Origin: Schaalia suimastitidis DSM 15538
GTDB taxonomy: Bacteria > Actinomycetota > Actinomycetes > Actinomycetales > Actinomycetaceae
Reading direction: 5' to 3'
DNA: 64,000 bases
Assembly: GCF_000429105.1 (NCBI RefSeq)
Contig: NZ_AUBF01000006.1
Coordinates: forward strand, 310,001-374,000
This document shows, piece after piece, positions 35,159 through 45,600 of the stretch. The position numbers and the translations under genes were made by a program. The notes beneath the pieces are model-generated. The model saw only the letters and a program-made list of their open reading frames with translations, was not told where the DNA came from and made no database searches. Numbering within the stretch: position 1 is the first letter of the stretch; every line of letters begins with the position of its first letter.

Positions 35159-37864
35159 ATGGGCGCCTCGAAACTCGTCATCGTGGAGTCTCCCGCTAAG
35201 GCCTCCACCATCGAAGGCTATCTTGGGCCAGACTTCCACGTAACCGCCTCAATTGGGCATATCCGTGACCTGCCGCAACCTAAAGATCTGCCTGCCGAGA
35301 TGAAGAAAGGTCCGTTTGGACGTTTCGCGGTCAGCGTTGAAGACGGATTTGAACCGTATTACACGGTCAATCCTGACAAGAAGAAAAAAGTGACCGAACT
35401 GAAACGGCTCCTCAAAGAGGCTGATGAACTCTATCTTGCAACTGACGAAGACCGTGAAGGTGAAGCCATCGCGTGGCACCTGCTTGAAGTACTCAAACCA
35501 AAGGTGCCGGTCAAACGCATGGTATTCCACGAAATCACTCGTGAAGCTATTGAGCGGGCACTGGCTAATACACGTGAGGTCGATACCTCCCTGGTTGATG
35601 CCCAAGAAACGCGGCGTATCCTGGACCGCCTCTACGGCTACGAGGTGTCGCCTCTGTTGTGGCGCAAAATCCGTCCGTCGCTATCAGCTGGGCGCGTCCA
35701 GTCAGTAGCTACGCGCCTTGTTGTTGATCGTGAACGAGAGCGTATGGCTCACGTGGATGCCGAGTACTGGGGTATTGACACCGATATTGTGGCCCACGGT
35801 GAGTCTTTCGCTGCGCGCGTCACCCACGTCGATGGTCGACCAATTGCCACTGGCTCTGACTTCACCGAAAAGGGTGTGCTCGGCGAAAAAGCAACAAAGG
35901 CCTCGGCACTTCACCTTAAAGAAGCTGAAGCGACACGGTTGGCTGACCTGCTGGCTGCCTCGGCCTCGTCAATTATTGACGATGTCAGCCAAAAGCCGTA
36001 CCGGCGCCGACCTGCTGCCCCCTTCACCACCTCGACCCTTCAGCAGGAGGCGTCACGCAAACTGCATTGGAATGCCTCATCAACGATGCGCACAGCCCAA
36101 TCGTTGTACGAATCGGGCTATATCACCTATATGCGTACTGACTCCACGGCCCTGTCATCCCAGGCAGTTGCTGCAGCACGCCAACAGGCCAGCGAACTCT
36201 ACGGCGCGCAGGCAGTGGCGGAGCAGCCTCGCGTCTACGGGAAGGTTGCCAAAGGTGCGCAGGAAGCTCACGAGGCGATCCGCCCTGCTGGGGATCATTT
36301 CCGCACTCCATCTCAGGTGGCGGGGCAGCTTTCAGCTCAGCAACTTGCGTTGTATGACTTGATTTGGAAGCGAACTATTGCTTCACAAATGGCTGACGCT
36401 GTGGGTTTCACCGCCACAATCCGCGTGCTGACTGGCGTATCAGATGAGCAGGGGCGCCACGATGTCCTCAGTTCGGCATCGGGTACTGTCATCACTGAAC
36501 CAGGGTTCCGCTTGGCATACCAGGAAGGCCGCGACAAAGGCCGCTACGACTCAGAAAAAAGCGAGTCAGAGAAGGTACTGCCGAATGTGGCCAAAGGGGA
36601 ACGTGCCGATATTGTCGAGGCCACTGCGGGCGGACACCGTACCCAGCCCCCTGGGCGATACACGGAAGCGACGCTGGTGAAAATGATGGAGGAACTCGGT
36701 ATCGGGCGGCCCTCCACCTACGCGGCAACGATTCAAACCATTGGGGAGCGCGGCTATGTTGTGCACCGCGGTCAATACCTCGTGCCCACATGGCTGGCTT
36801 TTTCAGTGACCCGATTGCTGGAAGAAAACCTTGCCAGCCTGGTCGACTACGACTTCACGGCGTCAATGGAAACAGATTTGGACCGTATTGCCGCAGGCCA
36901 GGAGGATGGTCGCGCCTTCCTCACCCAGTTTTACTTAGGCGCAGACGGCAAGGGTGATGCGGACGGATTACGATTCCAAGTTGCCTCATTGGGTGATGAC
37001 GTTGATGCGCGCGCAGTGAACTCCATTGATGTGGCTAACGGCGTCACTCTACGTGTGGGGCGCTACGGCCCTTACCTTGAGAAAGAGGATGGGAGCCGCG
37101 CCAACGTCCCGGAAAGCTTAGCGCCTGATGAAATTAACGACGACAAGATCGCGGAACTTTTCGCGTTGGCTGCAGATGACGGACGAGAACTGGGGGTAGA
37201 CCCGGTGAGTGGACATACAGTGGTGGCCAAGAATGGTCGTTTCGGCCCGTATGTCACCGAGGTCCTGCCCGAATCTGATACCGACCAAACCAAAGGCCGA
37301 GGAAAAGCTAAACCTCGTACCGCATCCCTGTTCCAGACAATGAGTCTGTCCGATGTCACTTTGGAACAGGCACTTCAACTGTTGTCACTGCCACGTGAAC
37401 TGGGCGCCGACCCTGCCACAGGAGAGGTGATTACGGCGCAAAATGGTCGTTATGGCCCCTATTTGAAGAAGGGGAGTGACTCGCGGACGCTGCCTAGCGA
37501 AGAACAGCTGCTCACCATCACACTGGATGAGGCCTTAGCGATCTACGCCCAGCCTAAGACCCGTGGCCGAGGTGTCGCGAAACCGCCACTTCGAGAATTT
37601 GGTGACGACCCGGTGTCAGGCAAAAAAGTGACTGTGAAAGATGGGCGTTTTGGCCCCTACGTCACTGATGGGGTGACGAATGTAACGGTGCCACGCGCTG
37701 AAACGGTGGAAGATTTGACCGAGGCGCGCGCATTTGAGCTGCTGGCTGATAAGCGTGCCAAGGGACCTGCTCCCAAGCGTAGTGCGAAACGCTCGGGTGC
37801 CTCGTCAAAGACTGCGGCGACGAAGGCCACCTCTCGACGGGCGACGCGGACAAAGAAAGCGTGA
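35159..37864 (+). CDS. topA: DNA topoisomerase I (type IA)
   Basis: Relaxes negative supercoils by single-strand passage. N-terminal toprim domain KLVIVESPAKASTIEGYL with DEDREGEAIAWHL; LSAGRVQSVATRLVVDRE; the active-site Tyr lies in GYITYMRTDSTALS. The C-terminal part has four zinc-free topoisomerase repeats (each ending GRYGPYL or GRFGPYV) and a Lys/Arg/Ala tail of about 35 residues, as in mycobacterial and streptomycete TopA. 901 aa, typical. First gene of a topA-tmk-holB run. Confidence 0.97.
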   Translation: MGASKLVIVESPAKASTIEGYLGPDFHVTASIGHIRDLPQPKDLPAEMKKGPFGRFAVSVEDGFEPYYTVNPDKKKKVTELKRLLKEADELYLATDEDREGEAIAWHLLEVLKPKVPVKRMVFHEITREAIERALANTREVDTSLVDAQETRRILDRLYGYEVSPLLWRKIRPSLSAGRVQSVATRLVVDRERERMAHVDAEYWGIDTDIVAHGESFAARVTHVDGRPIATGSDFTEKGVLGEKATKASALHLKEAEATRLADLLAASASSIIDDVSQKPYRRRPAAPFTTSTLQQEASRKLHWNASSTMRTAQSLYESGYITYMRTDSTALSSQAVAAARQQASELYGAQAVAEQPRVYGKVAKGAQEAHEAIRPAGDHFRTPSQVAGQLSAQQLALYDLIWKRTIASQMADAVGFTATIRVLTGVSDEQGRHDVLSSASGTVITEPGFRLAYQEGRDKGRYDSEKSESEKVLPNVAKGERADIVEATAGGHRTQPPGRYTEATLVKMMEELGIGRPSTYAATIQTIGERGYVVHRGQYLVPTWLAFSVTRLLEENLASLVDYDFTASMETDLDRIAAGQEDGRAFLTQFYLGADGKGDADGLRFQVASLGDDVDARAVNSIDVANGVTLRVGRYGPYLEKEDGSRANVPESLAPDEINDDKIAELFALAADDGRELGVDPVSGHTVVAKNGRFGPYVTEVLPESDTDQTKGRGKAKPRTASLFQTMSLSDVTLEQALQLLSLPRELGADPATGEVITAQNGRYGPYLKKGSDSRTLPSEEQLLTITLDEALAIYAQPKTRGRGVAKPPLREFGDDPVSGKKVTVKDGRFGPYVTDGVTNVTVPRAETVEDLTEARAFELLADKRAKGPAPKRSAKRSGASSKTAATKATSRRATRTKKA

Positions 37865-37913
37865 TGGTGCTGCGCTGGACGCAGATGTGACAACCTCGTG
37901 GGAGGATAGGCGT

Positions 37914-38630
37914 ATGCAGCCTGATGACACCGTGATGCCGGGGATCTTTGTCACCTTCGAAGGGGGTGACGGGGCGGGTAAATCCACCCAAATTCAACAG
38001 GTGAAAACCTGGTTTGAAGACAGGGGATTTACTGTGCTAGTTACTCGCGAGCCTGGGGGTACAGACCTGGGATTGCAGCTGCGTCACCTCGTTCAAAATG
38101 GTCCTGATGACGTGGATCCTCGGACAGAAGCATTGCTGTACGCAGCTGACCGTGCCTACCATGTTGCCACTGTGATACGTCCTGCTTTAGAAGCAGGCTA
38201 CGTTGTCCTTGGTGACCGGTACGTGGATTCCTCCGTTGCCTACCAGGGGGCGGCACGCAACCTCGGTGTTGAGGAAATTCGGACCTTGTCGACATGGGCG
38301 ACGCGCGCCTTGATGCCAACGTTGACCTTCCTCCTTGATTTGCCGCCCGAGGTGGGGGCCAGACGCCGCAATGGTGTCCCCGACCGTCTTGAGCGGGAAT
38401 CTACGGATTTTCATGAACGAGTACGGCATGAGTATCTTCGACTTGCCGACGAACAAGCCGACCGTATAGTGGTGATTGACGCTGTTGGGACGCCAGCGGA
38501 AGTCTATAGTGAAATCCGCGGTGTCTTAGAGGAACGTTTCGCTAACCTCAGCCGTCCCGAACCTGTCACAGCAAAAGTGTGTGAGGAAGAAGCGACCCTC
38601 TTTTCTAGCCTTGGGGGAGTTATCTTGTGA
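37914..38630 (+). CDS. tmk: Thymidylate kinase
   Basis: Phosphorylates dTMP to dTDP. P-loop FEGGDGAGKSTQI, VTREPGGTDLG and the DR(Y/H) motif in LGDRYVDSSVAYQG are clear; the lid region carries ERESTDFHERVR. 238 aa, slightly longer than most through a C-terminal extension that ends with the holB overlap. The ATG at 37914 has GGAGG 8 bases upstream; further-upstream readings fall inside topA. Confidence 0.95.
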   Translation: MQPDDTVMPGIFVTFEGGDGAGKSTQIQQVKTWFEDRGFTVLVTREPGGTDLGLQLRHLVQNGPDDVDPRTEALLYAADRAYHVATVIRPALEAGYVVLGDRYVDSSVAYQGAARNLGVEEIRTLSTWATRALMPTLTFLLDLPPEVGARRRNGVPDRLERESTDFHERVRHEYLRLADEQADRIVVIDAVGTPAEVYSEIRGVLEERFANLSRPEPVTAKVCEEEATLFSSLGGVIL

Positions 38631-39910
38631 CCGTCTGGGCAGAGCTTGTCGGGCAGGAAGCGGTGGTCGCCCAGTTACGTGAGGCCGCCTCAGCTGCACG
38701 TTTGCTCCTCGCTGTGGACGCTGTACCCACTGCAGGGGAGCTTAGGGCAGGCTCAGGTATGGGAGGCTTTGGGGCTGAACCGGTGACCTCCGGCACCCAC
38801 GTCGATGCTGCTGTGCCTGGCTTCGGCATGGCCTCGGCACGCTCTATGACGCACTCATGGCTCCTCACCGGTCCACCTGGATCAGGACGCTCCATCGCCG
38901 CATTAGCTTTCGCCGCGGCGCTACAGTGCACCGGCGACGTTATTGGATGCGGCCAATGTGCAGGATGCCGCACGGCAATGCTGCGCTCTCACGCAGATAT
39001 TCGCCTTGTCTCAACCGAGGCCACCCAAATACGTGTCGCTGAGGTGCGTGACCTCATTGGGCGAGCGCAACTGGCGCCCACGCAGGGCAGATGGCGTGTC
39101 ATCATCATTGAAGACGCCGACCGTATGAGTGAACACACCGCCAATGTGCTCCTTAAAGCCATTGAAGAACCCCCCGAACGGACTGTATGGATCTTGTGTG
39201 CGCCCAGCAGCGAAGACATGCTGCCCACCATCCGGTCGCGCTGCCGCCACGTCGCGCTGAGAATACCTGCCGCGCAGGCGGTGGCGGACCTTCTTGTGGC
39301 GCGGGACGGTGTTGACCCCGAGGTGGCACTGGCCTCGGCACGTGCAGCGCAGTCACATATTGGCTTGGCCCGCGCTTTGGCGCGTGATCCGAAAGCGCGG
39401 CAGCGTCGTCGTGACATTATTACCGCCCCGGTGCGAGTGCGTTCCGTGGGGGAAGCCGTTTTCGCGGCCGAAAAACTTCTGGAGGTTGCACAGGAGGAAA
39501 CCGCGGCGCGTCTGGAAGCACGTCACGCTGAAGAAAAAGCAACCTTGCTGCGTCAGCTGGGTATGGACGAGGCCGATACCAGGAACCGGCAAGGGCGCGC
39601 TCGTCTGAAGGAACTCGAAGATGAACAGAAACGGCGAGCTAAGCGTGCGATTCACGACACCTTGGACCGTGCCCTGGTTGATCTCCTTGCCATATACCGT
39701 GACGTGCTGATGATCCAATTGAACACAGGTGCGGCACTTGTCAACGTCGATTTGGCGGACGTGGTCGCTGAAATTGCTGAAGACTCATCTCCGCAGCAAA
39801 CATTGGCACGTACGCGTGCCATTGAGGTTGCACGGCAGCGACTCGTCAGCAATGTCGCCCCACAGTTGGCGCTCGAAGCGATGGCTGTGTCGTTGCGTCC
39901 GCAAATGTGA
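38627..39910 (+). CDS. holB: DNA polymerase III delta-prime subunit
   Basis: Clamp-loader subunit, 427 aa. AAA+ domain with LTGPPGSGRSIAALAF (Arg instead of the P-loop Lys, common in delta-prime, which does not hydrolyse ATP), a zinc-binding CGQCAGC, and IIEDADRMSEHTANVLLKAIEEPP. An insertion with a charged coiled stretch (ARLEARHAEEKATLL, about 300-345) distinguishes it from shorter homologues. Start GTG overlaps the tmk stop by 4 bases. Confidence 0.93.
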   Translation: MTVWAELVGQEAVVAQLREAASAARLLLAVDAVPTAGELRAGSGMGGFGAEPVTSGTHVDAAVPGFGMASARSMTHSWLLTGPPGSGRSIAALAFAAALQCTGDVIGCGQCAGCRTAMLRSHADIRLVSTEATQIRVAEVRDLIGRAQLAPTQGRWRVIIIEDADRMSEHTANVLLKAIEEPPERTVWILCAPSSEDMLPTIRSRCRHVALRIPAAQAVADLLVARDGVDPEVALASARAAQSHIGLARALARDPKARQRRRDIITAPVRVRSVGEAVFAAEKLLEVAQEETAARLEARHAEEKATLLRQLGMDEADTRNRQGRARLKELEDEQKRRAKRAIHDTLDRALVDLLAIYRDVLMIQLNTGAALVNVDLADVVAEIAEDSSPQQTLARTRAIEVARQRLVSNVAPQLALEAMAVSLRPQM

Positions 39911-39933
39911 GCGTTGTGTCGTAGGGTGGTGAT

Positions 39934-41592
39934 ATGCAGTCACCTCCTATTTGGCCTCGTGTCGTTACCGTTATCGCTATTTCTTGGGGTATTTTCCAAT
40001 TTGCAGTTCTGTCGTTCGTCCTCCTGACATGGGTGGGTGTATTCGCTTTTGCTTTACCCACGATTGTTTCGGCGAATAGGCAATTAGATACGGAAACGAC
40101 GGTTGAAACGCCTGCGCCGCCAACAGGTGGCACCGTGGAAAGTTATTACCAGCAAGATCTGGTGTGGTCGCAGTGCAGCACCGAACAGGTATCAACTGAC
40201 AGCAGCGGTGCGCCCAGCGATATTGAGAACTACCAGTGCACAACTTTCTACGTGCCACTGGATTGGAATGCTCCCGACGGGGAGACGATCACGCTGACCA
40301 TGGCCAAGCACGTTGGTGACCAGTCTGGCGGAAACGCGCTGTTTTTTAACCTTGGTGGTCCGGGTGCTTCCTCGGTTGATTCCCTTACGTGGATGGTAAA
40401 TGATCAATTCGGTGCCGACGTGGTTGATGCCTACGACATCGTCGCATTGGATCCTCGTGGCGTGGGGGCATCAACACCACTGAAATGTATGACCGACGCT
40501 GAGCGCGACGAGTGGAACAACGACGTGACCACTGCCGAAGAAGCTGCGATGTCCTATGAAGAGAAGGCAGAAAAGGCGCGTCAAGAAGCGGTTGATTATG
40601 CTGCGGGCTGTCAGACACACAGTGGTGACCTCTACAAATACGTTGACACTGTGTCGGTTGCGCGCGACTTTGATGTTGCGCGTGCACTCATGGGTCAAAA
40701 TACGCTGAACTACGTGGGGTACTCTTACGGCACTTTCCTAGGTGCTACCTACGCTGAGCAATTCCCTGACATGGTTGGCCGCTTCATTTTGGACAGTGCG
40801 GTGGACCCTGCGGTGGATATCAATACTTTGTCGGAGCTGCAGATGCGTGGCTTTGAAGCGTCGTTGCGCCACTGGGTGGAAGTATGTCAGCAGACATCGA
40901 CCTGCCCATTTGATGGCACTGTTGACGAAGCGATGCAACAGATCGCTGATTTCTTTAGCCGCATCGAAAAGCAGCCACTGCCCACCAGTGATCCTGATCG
41001 TCCGTTAACGATCGGATTGGCAAGCACGGCGGTCATTGGCACGTTGTACTCCACCGATACCTACGAAATGTTGCAACAAGGCTTGTCGCAAGCATTCCTT
41101 GACGGAGACGGGTCCACCCTGTTGTTTATTGCAGACATCCTTAACGAGCGTAACGTTGACGGTACATACGATGGTTCCGGTTCAGATGCGCTGGTGGCTG
41201 TGAATAGCTTGGATATGGAACCTGTTGGCACCGTAGAAGAATGGGTGGCGCAGGTGAAGAAAGTTGAAGAAGAACTGACCGTGATGGGGCGTTTCATGGG
41301 GTGGTCATCTGCTTCCCTAGAAGGCTGGCCGACACAACACGCATCACGTGGGCCTATCACGGCGGCGGGTGCGGCGCCGATTGTAGTGATTGGGGTGACC
41401 AATGACCCGGCGACACCATATGTGATGGCTCAGTCGCTTGCCGAGCAGCTGGAATCAGGTGTGTTAGTGACATGGGAAGGATGGTCCCACGGCGCCTATT
41501 CCAAGGACGGTTCGTCGTGCGTATCCGACGCTGTTGAAGGATACCTTCTTGATGGCACTGTCCCCAACGACGGGTTGGTGTGCACTGACTGA
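39934..41592 (+). CDS. Secreted alpha/beta hydrolase, tripeptidyl-aminopeptidase-like
   Basis: 552-residue exported peptidase. An N-terminal membrane anchor (residues about 13-38) is followed by a short Thr/Pro linker and the hydrolase domain: FNLGGPGASSVDSLT (oxyanion loop), VALDPRGVGAST, the nucleophile elbow VGYSYGTFLGATYA, and at the C-terminus the TAP-like (PF08386) part with the acid in VTNDPATPYVMA and the His in GWSHGAYSK. Catalytic triad intact. It probably cleaves N-terminal tripeptides outside the cell. The gene is monocistronic, ended by a strong hairpin. Confidence 0.92.
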   Translation: MQSPPIWPRVVTVIAISWGIFQFAVLSFVLLTWVGVFAFALPTIVSANRQLDTETTVETPAPPTGGTVESYYQQDLVWSQCSTEQVSTDSSGAPSDIENYQCTTFYVPLDWNAPDGETITLTMAKHVGDQSGGNALFFNLGGPGASSVDSLTWMVNDQFGADVVDAYDIVALDPRGVGASTPLKCMTDAERDEWNNDVTTAEEAAMSYEEKAEKARQEAVDYAAGCQTHSGDLYKYVDTVSVARDFDVARALMGQNTLNYVGYSYGTFLGATYAEQFPDMVGRFILDSAVDPAVDINTLSELQMRGFEASLRHWVEVCQQTSTCPFDGTVDEAMQQIADFFSRIEKQPLPTSDPDRPLTIGLASTAVIGTLYSTDTYEMLQQGLSQAFLDGDGSTLLFIADILNERNVDGTYDGSGSDALVAVNSLDMEPVGTVEEWVAQVKKVEEELTVMGRFMGWSSASLEGWPTQHASRGPITAAGAAPIVVIGVTNDPATPYVMAQSLAEQLESGVLVTWEGWSHGAYSKDGSSCVSDAVEGYLLDGTVPNDGLVCTD

Positions 41593-41606
41593 GTGCACCA
41601 CTTGTG

Positions 41607-41641
41607 ATGGGGCGCAGTATCCAAAGGGTGCTGCGCCCCAT
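41607..41641 (+). terminator. Hairpin terminator after the TAP-like hydrolase
   Basis: Exact 11-bp inverted repeat (ATGGGGCGCAG / CTGCGCCCCAT, arms 41607-41617 and 41631-41641) 14 bases after the stop codon. It has no U-run, as is common in high-GC actinobacteria. Confidence 0.75.
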
Positions 41642-41843
41642 ATGTCGTTGCCGAGGCGAAGCGGGGGTATTGAGATCAGCATGGGGAGTTGCGGGAAATG
41701 GTGAGACCTCGCGGTTATCGAAGGAGAGCGCAAAATAATCAGGGGTCACGTGGAAAGCCAGAGAGCTTCACGGCGACCATAAGTTCGCACAACCACCGTA
41801 GGTATGATGTGAGGCGGTGCATGGTGTTTTTTTGGTTCAGAGT

Positions 41844-41873
41844 TTGCTTGAAAGGCCCCGATGGAACTAGAGT
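41844..41873 (+). promoter_or_regulatory. Candidate promoter of tRNA-Thr
   Basis: TTGCTT (41844-41849), an 18-base spacer, and TAGAGT (41868-41873), placing the start of transcription about 40 bases before the mature tRNA. Confidence 0.5.
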
Positions 41874-41919
41874 AGGCCCGTTGCCTGTAAGCCTACGTTT
41901 CGTGGGAACTGCAAGCGCC

Positions 41920-41992
41920 GCCGCCTTAGCTCAGTCGGCAGAGCGAATCACTCGTAATGATTAGGTCGTGGGTTCGATTCCCACAGGCGGCT
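41920..41992 (+). tRNA. tRNA-Thr (anticodon CGT)
   Basis: 73 bases that fold as a complete cloverleaf: acceptor GCCGCCT (41920-41926) pairs with AGGCGGC (41985-41991); D stem GCTC/GAGC; anticodon stem AATCA/TGATT around loop CTCGTAA with CGT at 41953-41955; T arm GTGGGTTCGATTCCCAC. It reads ACG threonine codons. The 3' CCA is not encoded and must be added after transcription. A terminator follows 11 bases later. No integrase or duplicated tRNA end was seen beside it. Confidence 0.96.
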
Positions 41993-42002
41993 CAAAGAAA
42001 AT

Positions 42003-42046
42003 TGGCTCGGCACCTGCAAAAACGCAGCGCCGAGCCAGTTTGTTTT
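42003..42046 (+). terminator. Intrinsic terminator of tRNA-Thr
   Basis: Exact 9-bp stem TGGCTCGGC/GCCGAGCCA (42003-42011 and 42029-42037) with a nested CTGC/GCAG stem and A-rich loop, followed by GTTTGTTTT. The best-formed intrinsic terminator in the window. Confidence 0.85.
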
Positions 42047-42645
42047 CTTCCGTGTCACAGAATACGTATTTGACGCAGAATGCGAGAGTGGGCTGTGTTA
42101 AACGCAGGGCTATACGCCGTGAGGTGTTGGTGTCTCGGGAGATTGTTCTGGTGGTCTTGGGGCTCATTGTTGAGCTTGTTGGCCGTATGGTGTCGCATTC
42201 AGCGTGAACACGTAGCTTCGCGTACGGACCTTTCTAGGTAGTTGTTTAGGGGTGTTTATCGCCTACGTGTCTGCTGGTCAATCGCGTCCGATTTTGACTG
42301 GCGACATCAAGCAGCTGTGTCTTTAGCCCGGCCATGTGTCCACCTCGCTGTGTCGACGAAAGACCTTAATCGTGGCGGAGCTTTCGACTTTTCCTTCGCA
42401 CACAAAAGACCGTGTTCGGGCCAGTAACAGCCGTAATAGGCGCTTCATGAACCAATGGGATGAGGGGCCTGCGCAGAGATAGAGGATGACAGGCATAGGG
42501 GGTGCCGTTGAGAGCCTTGCAAATTACAGAGAATCCCCTGTAATCTACTGAAAGAACTTACATTGTGTTTCATTCTTCTTTTTGCTGGAACAAAGAAACA
42601 CTGTGGTCAAGCTCGATTCGATGGTGAATTGGAGGAATGAAAACG
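42047..42645 (+). other. 599-base intergenic region upstream of pullulanase
   Basis: I see no supported gene here. The frames that are open (for example 42242-42427) have no ribosome site and no recognisable protein. The last 130 bases hold the candidate pulA promoter and two inverted repeats. The segment is visibly more AT-rich and less structured than its neighbours and could contain a decayed gene, but no family was recognised. Confidence 0.5.
42517..42544 (+). promoter_or_regulatory. Candidate pulA promoter with overlapping operator
   Basis: TTGCAA (42517-42522), 16-base spacer, TGTAAT (42539-42544). A palindrome ATTACAG-N8-CTGTAAT (42523-42544) fills the spacer and the -10 element, so a bound dimer would block the promoter. 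A second inverted repeat (GTGTTTC/GAAACAC, 42565-42571 and 42595-42601) lies in the leader. LacI-family sugar regulators are the obvious candidates (inference). Confidence 0.5.
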
Positions 42646-45600
42646 ATGAAAACACAATTGAGTGCCCGACGCCTGTGGGCCATACTGCTATGCACTTTCC
42701 TTGTGCTGACGGGGATAACAACACTCCACACTCACAGCGCGCAGGCTGCAGGTGAAAAAGACGTCAGCGTTGTCTTTACTCCACTGCCAGGCACCCCTCA
42801 ATCCGAATATGCCAGCTACTCCATCTGGCACTGGCAAACAGGTAGCGCAGGACAAAGCCTTGCGCTGACCGACGCAGGCAATGGCACACTCACTGCTACG
42901 CTCAGCCTTCCTTCGACTGCCACTGAGGTGAACCTCCTCGTGCGCAAAGCGCAGCACGACAACCCGTGGGCAGCACAATCCCAAGACGTCGCCGTTCCCC
43001 TTGACCAGGGCAGCCGCCTCGTCACTATTACCCAGACCGCAGAAAACAAAAACTGGACGGTCAGCGTCAGTGACGCACCTGCTGCCCTGACACAGGCCAA
43101 TATCACCGTCCACTACGTGCGCCGCGACGGCAACTACGACGGGTGGAATATCTGGACATGGCTGCCCGGAAAAGAAGGGCAGCGTATTGATTTTGATCCC
43201 ACAACACACACCGCGCGGTGGACAATGAATGACCCGGCGGGTATCTCCTCGGTCGGATTTATCGTCAGGAAATCGACTGCTGACAACGAATGGGCACAAA
43301 AGAACACTAACGACGACCTATTTCTCACTAGTTTCCCGGGAGGCGCCACCGAAGTGTGGATCGTCCAAGGCGATGCCACTATTTACACTGATCCTGCGCA
43401 TATACCGCCAGCCCCAGACCTCAGCTGCCATACGCTCCACACCCAAGAGTTCAACACCACCTACTACTACGACGGGCAGCTTGGCGCTATCTATACACCA
43501 GCGTCAACGACGTTCCGACTCTGGGCGCCTACCGCACAATCAGTGAATTTCCTCGACTACACCACGTCGCAGACACCCACACGCACCCCGATGACAGCTG
43601 GGGAGAAGGGAACGTGGGAACACGTGATCACTGGCGATGCCCTTGGTACCGTCTACACCTACGAACTCACCTTCCCGGATGGAACCGTCACTGAGAGCGT
43701 TGATCCCTACGCGCGTGCTACCCGCGCTAACTCTGATAAGACCGTAGTTGTGAATCCTGAAGCGATTGTGCCGCAAGGGTGGAGTGGCGCACGCATGCCC
43801 GCATTCGCCTCTATCCAGGACGCCACGATCTACGAGGCTCATATTCGTGACCTCACCATTAGTGCGGACAATGGAATCGCCAACAAAGGCAAATTCCTTG
43901 GGCTGACCGAGGCGGGGACTACTACTACCAGCGGTAACCCTTCGGGTTTGGACTACATTGATTCCCTCGGCGTTACGCACGTGCAGTTGCTGCCTGTCTA
44001 CGACTTTGGGTCCGTCAACGAAACGGGTGATCTGAGCTACGGCGCCCAGTATAACTGGGGCTACGACCCAATGAACTACAACGTTCCCGAAGGGTCATAT
44101 TCGACAAATCCGAACGATCCGCAGGCCCGCATTAGTGAAATGAAGGCAATGGTGCAAGCCATCCATGATCGAGGTATGCGCGTCATTATGGATGTTGTCT
44201 ACAACCACGTATATGACCCTGCAACATCACCACTACAAAAAACCGTGCCGAATTACTACTTCCGTATGGATGAGAACTGCCATTTTCACAATGGCACCGG
44301 CGTTGGGAACGAAACAGCCTCCGAGCAGCTGATGATGCGCAAATACATGGTGGATTCGGTGACCTACTGGGCGAAGGTATATAACCTCGACGGTTTCCGT
44401 TTCGACCTGATGGGTATCCACGACGTGGAGACTATGAATCAGATTCGCGCCGCCCTCGATGCAATCGACCCTTCGATTGTGGTCTTAGGCGAGGGGTGGA
44501 CCATGGGGAATCATCCCAGTGGCGTAGCTGGCGCGAACCAGGCGAATGCCGCACAAATGCCGGGTATTTCCTTCTTTAATGACTCCTTCCGAGATGTCAT
44601 GAAGGGCGACAATTTTGAGCTTGCTAATAGAGGCTTTGTGTCGGGGGGTTCGAGCTCGCCGTGGGATGTGTGGAATAACATTATTGGTGCGCAATATGTC
44701 CGCAAGTACCTCACACCGTCTCAATCGGTGGCCTACAACGAGGCTCATGACAATTACACGATGTACGACAAACTGAAAGGGTCACTCCCCGCAGCACCTG
44801 AATCGGAAATTGTGCGTCGGCATGCGCTGGCAACGTCCATACAATTCCTTGCCAATGGCACGAATTTCGTTCACGCAGGCCAGGAGTTCCTTCGCACGAA
44901 AAACGGTGAGCATAATTCCTATAATCTGCCGGATACGATTAATGCCTTTGACTACGATCGCGCTGCAGACACCGCTTACTCGCCTGCGGTCACCTATTTC
45001 AAGGGTTTGGCCGACTTCCGGCAGGCGCATGAGTGGCTGCGCCTGAAGAGCTACGAGGATATTAACCGGGCTTATACCGAGCCATTCGCTGATGGGCGCC
45101 ACGTCTCTTACCGGGTCGCCAAGCAGCCTCTGGGTCTTGCCGAAGAAGATCACCTTGTCTTTATTAATGCTGATACGGCAGCGTGGAATGCGCGTCTGCC
45201 GCAGGGTACCTACGATGTGTGGATCAAAGATATGCAGGTGTACCAAGAGCCGCAGCGTATCCACACGACTGGCACCATCGAGGTGCCTCCCTTGTCGGTG
45301 CTGGTCGTTCAGCATGTCAACACCAAGGTGATTGTACGAGGCAGTGCCTCCTGGGTTGATGAGCTTGGAAACCCGCTTGCACCGAGCCTGACCCCAGAAA
45401 TGGTGCGCCTCGACATCACCAATGATGCCGGCGAGCCCTTATTAGTCCAGACCCTCCAAAAAGCAGGCCGGTGGAGCGCTCCATCAAGCCCCACAGTGGG
45501 CATTAACCCCGCGAACGGGCAGCCCATTACCTTCACATTTATTCCCGAGGCGGTGCCTGGTTTTGTGCACGAAGGAGACCAGACGCATACGGCAGTGGAT

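Larger units (their letters stand above)
41593..41919 (+). other. Intergenic region before tRNA-Thr
   Basis: 327 bases without a convincing gene. It holds the hydrolase terminator at 41607-41641, a T-run (TTTTTTTGG, 41827-41835) and a candidate tRNA promoter at 41844-41873. Short open frames here lack coding features and ribosome sites. Confidence 0.6.

Noticed and set aside
38627-39910. Arg in place of the P-loop Lys in holB as an inactivating mutation
   Set aside because: Delta-prime subunits do not hydrolyse ATP and this change is usual in actinobacteria.
42242-42427. Small 61-residue open frame upstream of pulA
   Set aside because: No ribosome site, no recognisable family and no matching neighbour.
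41920-42645. Possible integration site or island beside tRNA-Thr
   Set aside because: No integrase, no duplicated tRNA 3' end and no mobile genes; the next gene is a typical chromosomal pullulanase.
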